Assembly (NCBI GenBank): GCA_013214845.1
Contig: JABSQC010000018.1
Coordinates: 1 to 9,104 of the forward strand
Reading direction: 5' to 3'
DNA: 9,104 nt
Origin: Mycoplasmataceae bacterium
GTDB lineage: Bacteria > Bacillota_I > Bacilli_A > Mycoplasmatales > Hepatoplasmataceae
A program made the position numbers and the translations under genes. Within the stretch, counting starts at the first letter, position 1. Every line of letters begins with the position of its first letter. A model generated the notes under the pieces. The model worked only from the letters and a program-made list of their open reading frames with translations, was not told the DNA's origin and ran no database searches. This document shows positions 6,898 to 9,104 of the stretch, piece by piece.

Positions 6898-7296
6898 TTT
6901 TGTGAAGTCAGCATCTAGGACTTCTTTCATTTTTATAGTTTTTTCAAGCTTTTCTTTTCTAAAATTTTCGAGAGTTCTTATAAGTCTCTTATTAAGGTTA
7001 ATAATCTCTATTCTTATCTCGTACTGAGTTTTTTTGTAATCATTTTTTGAATATAATGAAGAAATGTTATATTTAGATTCTTTAATAATTCTACTAAATG
7101 TATTTAAGGTAGAAAAGTTTTCAGTAAATTCCATAGATAAATTTGAAATATCATCTTCCATCATTGTTAAACTACCAATAATGTTTCAAGCATCGCTTTC
7201 ATTATCTACGTTGTAATCAGACAATAACCTGATTCACTTATTCATTTTTTTTATTATTTCGTTGTTACTATAATTATTATTTTCTTTTATCAGCAT
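6892..7296 (-). CDS. Small helical protein of unknown function
   Basis: A protein of 134 residues if it starts at the ATG at 7294-7296, or 117 if at 7243-7245. I do not recognise it. Two Trp codons near the start are TGA, so it is only visible in full under code 4. The sequence is polar, mostly helical and without membrane segments; the second half (QYEIRIEIINLNKRLIRTL and beyond) has the heptad-like spacing of a coiled coil. The longer start overlaps the upstream PH-domain-like gene by 20 bases, compatible with coupled translation. The shorter one leaves a 31-base gap. Neither has a good Shine-Dalgarno, so the start is uncertain. Its stop lies at the edge of the bidirectional terminator, making it the last gene of its transcript. 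It may act with the preceding protein, but nothing beyond adjacency shows this. Confidence 0.7.
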
Positions 7297-7705
7297 TTTT
7301 TTGTATATAACCTAAAATAATTTTCTCTATATCATAAATTGCATATTTAGAAACTTTTAAAAGACTTAATGAACCTGTTCCACCTTTATGCTCTATTCTT
7401 ATAGATGCTGATGAAAATACTCTGGAAAGTTGGTAAACATCTAATCCTGTTACAGAAATTCAAGGTATAGAATAACATGTAGGTCTACCAAAAATTGTAG
7501 ATTGAACAACAGCTATTCTAGAATCGGATAGCGAAACTACTGAGTAGTTGTTTGTTTTTTGTCTTTTAGCTAAGAAAGCAAAATCAATTGTTTCATCTTT
7601 AGTTAATTCTTCTGCTGCAGCAATGTGTTCATCTCTTCTAGATATTCTAAAAGGTTGTTGAAATTCCTTTTCAAAATTATCTATAATGTCTTTTATTTTT
7701 CCCAT
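7277..7705 (-). CDS. PH-domain-like (YokE-type) small protein
   Basis: A protein of 142 residues with Trp82 encoded by TGA. After a helical N-terminus (1-40) comes an alternating strand pattern typical of bacterial PH-like domains: FAFLAKRQ (42-49), YSVVSLSDSRIAVVQSTIFG (54-73), CYSIPWISVTGLDV (77-90), SIRIEHKGGTGSLSLLK (101-117), closed by the helix YAIYDIEKIILGYIQ (121-135). The 'LSDSRIAVVQ...' and 'IPW..I' segments match the turn and strand order of YokE-like domains; this is recognised by pattern, not search. Such domains are usually cytoplasmic modules of unknown ligand. No Shine-Dalgarno precedes the ATG; TATAAT sits six bases upstream, directly after the gpmI stop, so a separate leaderless start is likely. 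The downstream small gene overlaps or nearly abuts it. Confidence 0.7.
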
Positions 7706-7711
7706 AATTTT

Positions 7712-7717
7712 ATTATA
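7712..7717 (-). promoter_or_regulatory. Predicted -10 box (TATAAT) of a leaderless PH-domain gene transcript
   Basis: A perfect TATAAT with AAAATT between it and the ATG, in the 19-base gap after gpmI. No Shine-Dalgarno or clear -35 is seen. The geometry is identical to the boxes before tsaE, folD and the RDD gene. Confidence 0.55.
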
Positions 7718-7724
7718 ACTTAAA

Positions 7725-9104
7725 CTATTCTACAAGAATGTTACCAGTCATCTCCTTAGGTACCTTAATATTTGCAATCTTTAATAGTGTGGGTGCAAAG
7801 TCTGCAAGTTTAGCTTTTATATTGTCAAAATCAGTAAATTCTTTTTTAAATTTAACTGTTTCATCAGTAATAACTACTGGAACTGGGTTAGTAGTATGTT
7901 TAGTCATACTGCTTCCATCTTCATATAGCATTTCATCTGCATTACCATGATCAGCAACAATCATAATTGTTCCACCAAGTTCTTCTACAAATTTTTTGTA
8001 GATTTTACCCATACATTCATCAACTGCTTCAATTGAGTTTATAACAGCTTTAAGATCTCCTGTGTGTCCAACCATATCTGGATTAGCAAAATTTATTATA
8101 GTTGCATCAATACCTTCAATCTTTTCAAGTAAAGCATCTGTTAACTCATATGCAGACATTTCTGGTTTTAAATCATATGTAGCCACTTTTGGAGATGGTA
8201 TTAAAATTTTAGTTTCAGCTTTAAAATCAAATTCTGAAATTCCTCCATCTAAAAAGAATGTAACATGTGGATATTTTTCTGTCTCAGCTGTTCTGATTTG
8301 AGTTAATTTCTCATTATTTAAAACTTCTCCTATTGTATTTTTTAGTTGAGTATTAGGATATATTATATTAGAATCAATTCCTAAATAAGGTCTCATAGTT
8401 GCTAAATAAATATTTTTTAGCGCTTCGCCTTCTGGCTTATATTCATAAGAACTAGAACCAATTAAAGTGTGAGAAATCTCTCTTGCTCTATCTGGTCTAA
8501 AATTGTAAAATATTACTGAGTCTTTTGATTCTATTTTTCCATTAACTACACTTTTATTAAATGCAGGTTCAATAAACTCATCTGTTAAGTCTTTATTATA
8601 AGAATCATTTATGTATTTGATAGGATCATCAAATGATAGACTAGTTCTATTTACCATAGCATCATATGATTTTTGAACTCTTTCTCATCTTTTATCTCTA
8701 TCAAGTGTGTAATATCTACCACATATAGTTGCAATTGTAGACTTATTACCTTTTAATTTATTGATTAGCTCTTCTATATATTTAACAGATGTTTTAGGTG
8801 CTACATCTCTACCATCTGTAATTATGTGTATAAATGTTCTATCATCTACACCATGCTCTTTAACCATATCAAGTAGTTCATATAAGTGAGTATTCATAGA
8901 GTGAACTCCACCATCAGATAATAATCCTAATAGATGTATTTTAGAATTATTTTTTTTAGCACTACTTATAGCCTCTAAAAGAATTTTATTTTTTTTAAAT
9001 TTCTTTTCTTTTATTTCATTATTAACTAAAGATAGAGATTGATAAACTACTCTCCCTGCACCTATGTTTGTGTGACCTACTTCTGAATTACCCATTTGTC
9101 CAGC
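7725..9104 (-). CDS. gpmI: 2,3-bisphosphoglycerate-independent phosphoglycerate mutase, N-terminus cut by window edge
   Basis: 459 residues are visible, running in frame to the right edge; the family has about 510, so roughly 50 N-terminal residues with the first metal-binding Asp are missing. GpmI interconverts 3- and 2-phosphoglycerate in glycolysis, using two Mn2+ and a phosphoserine intermediate. Seen in order: GNSEVGHTNIGAGR with the catalytic Ser (codon near 9085), LLSDGGVHS, ITDGRDVAP, GRYYTLDRDKRWERV (Trp by TGA at 8685-8687), FYNFRPDRAREIS, FANPDMVGHTG, VADHGNADEM and KHTTNPVPVV, carrying the substrate arginines and the Asp/His metal ligands. It ends at TAG in the usual MTG-x-LV context. 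Its promoter lies outside the window, and the following gene appears to have its own start. Confidence 0.97.

Noticed and set aside
7738..8301. Plus-strand open frames opposite gpmI, some looking like membrane proteins
   Set aside because: They are antisense shadows of a strongly conserved enzyme, lack ribosome binding sites, and their hydrophobic look comes from complementing its codons.
1..9104. CRISPR array, tRNA or rRNA genes, insertion sequence or phage region
   Set aside because: No spaced direct repeats, cloverleaf-like GC-rich segments, transposase motifs or terminal inverted repeats were seen on either strand; the gene content is housekeeping-like.

Overview
The window comes from an AT-rich Mollicute that reads UGA as tryptophan (genetic code 4). 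Nearly every recognisable protein is cut by in-frame TGA codons at plausible Trp positions: I count about 20 TGA against 3 TGG. This points to the Mycoplasma/Spiroplasma/Entomoplasma side of the class and away from Acholeplasma and phytoplasmas, which keep UGA as stop. I cannot name the genus from the sequence alone. No rRNA, tRNA, insertion sequence, CRISPR array or phage gene was recognised.

Layout. Positions 1-5871 hold eight tightly packed minus-strand genes, in transcription order: tsaE, a small hypothetical gene, tsaB, tsaD, folD, an RDD-family membrane protein with a large insertion and lysine-rich tail, a RecB/Cas4-type PD-(D/E)XK nuclease, and a UvrD/PcrA-type helicase that runs off the left edge. 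Gaps are -17 to +25 bases. A divergent intergenic region of about 155 bases (5872-6026) separates tsaE from a plus-strand PPP-family phosphoesterase (6027-6875). That gene converges, across a bidirectional hairpin terminator, on a second minus-strand block (6892-9104): gpmI (truncated by the right edge), a PH-domain-like protein and a small helical protein.

How the genes relate. TsaB, TsaD and TsaE are three of the four bacterial t6A37 tRNA-modification proteins; TsaC is not in the window. FolD supplies one-carbon folates, and GpmI is a glycolytic enzyme. The nuclease and helicase genes overlap by 17 bases and look like a two-subunit helicase-nuclease, which is notable because Mollicutes generally lack RecBCD/AddAB.

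The most striking non-coding signal is a perfect TATAAT exactly six bases before the ATG of four minus-strand genes (tsaE, folD, the RDD gene and the PH-domain gene), none of which has a Shine-Dalgarno sequence. This predicts leaderless mRNAs and splits the apparent long operon into sub-operons: tsaE-hyp-tsaB-tsaD, folD, and RDD-nuclease-helicase.
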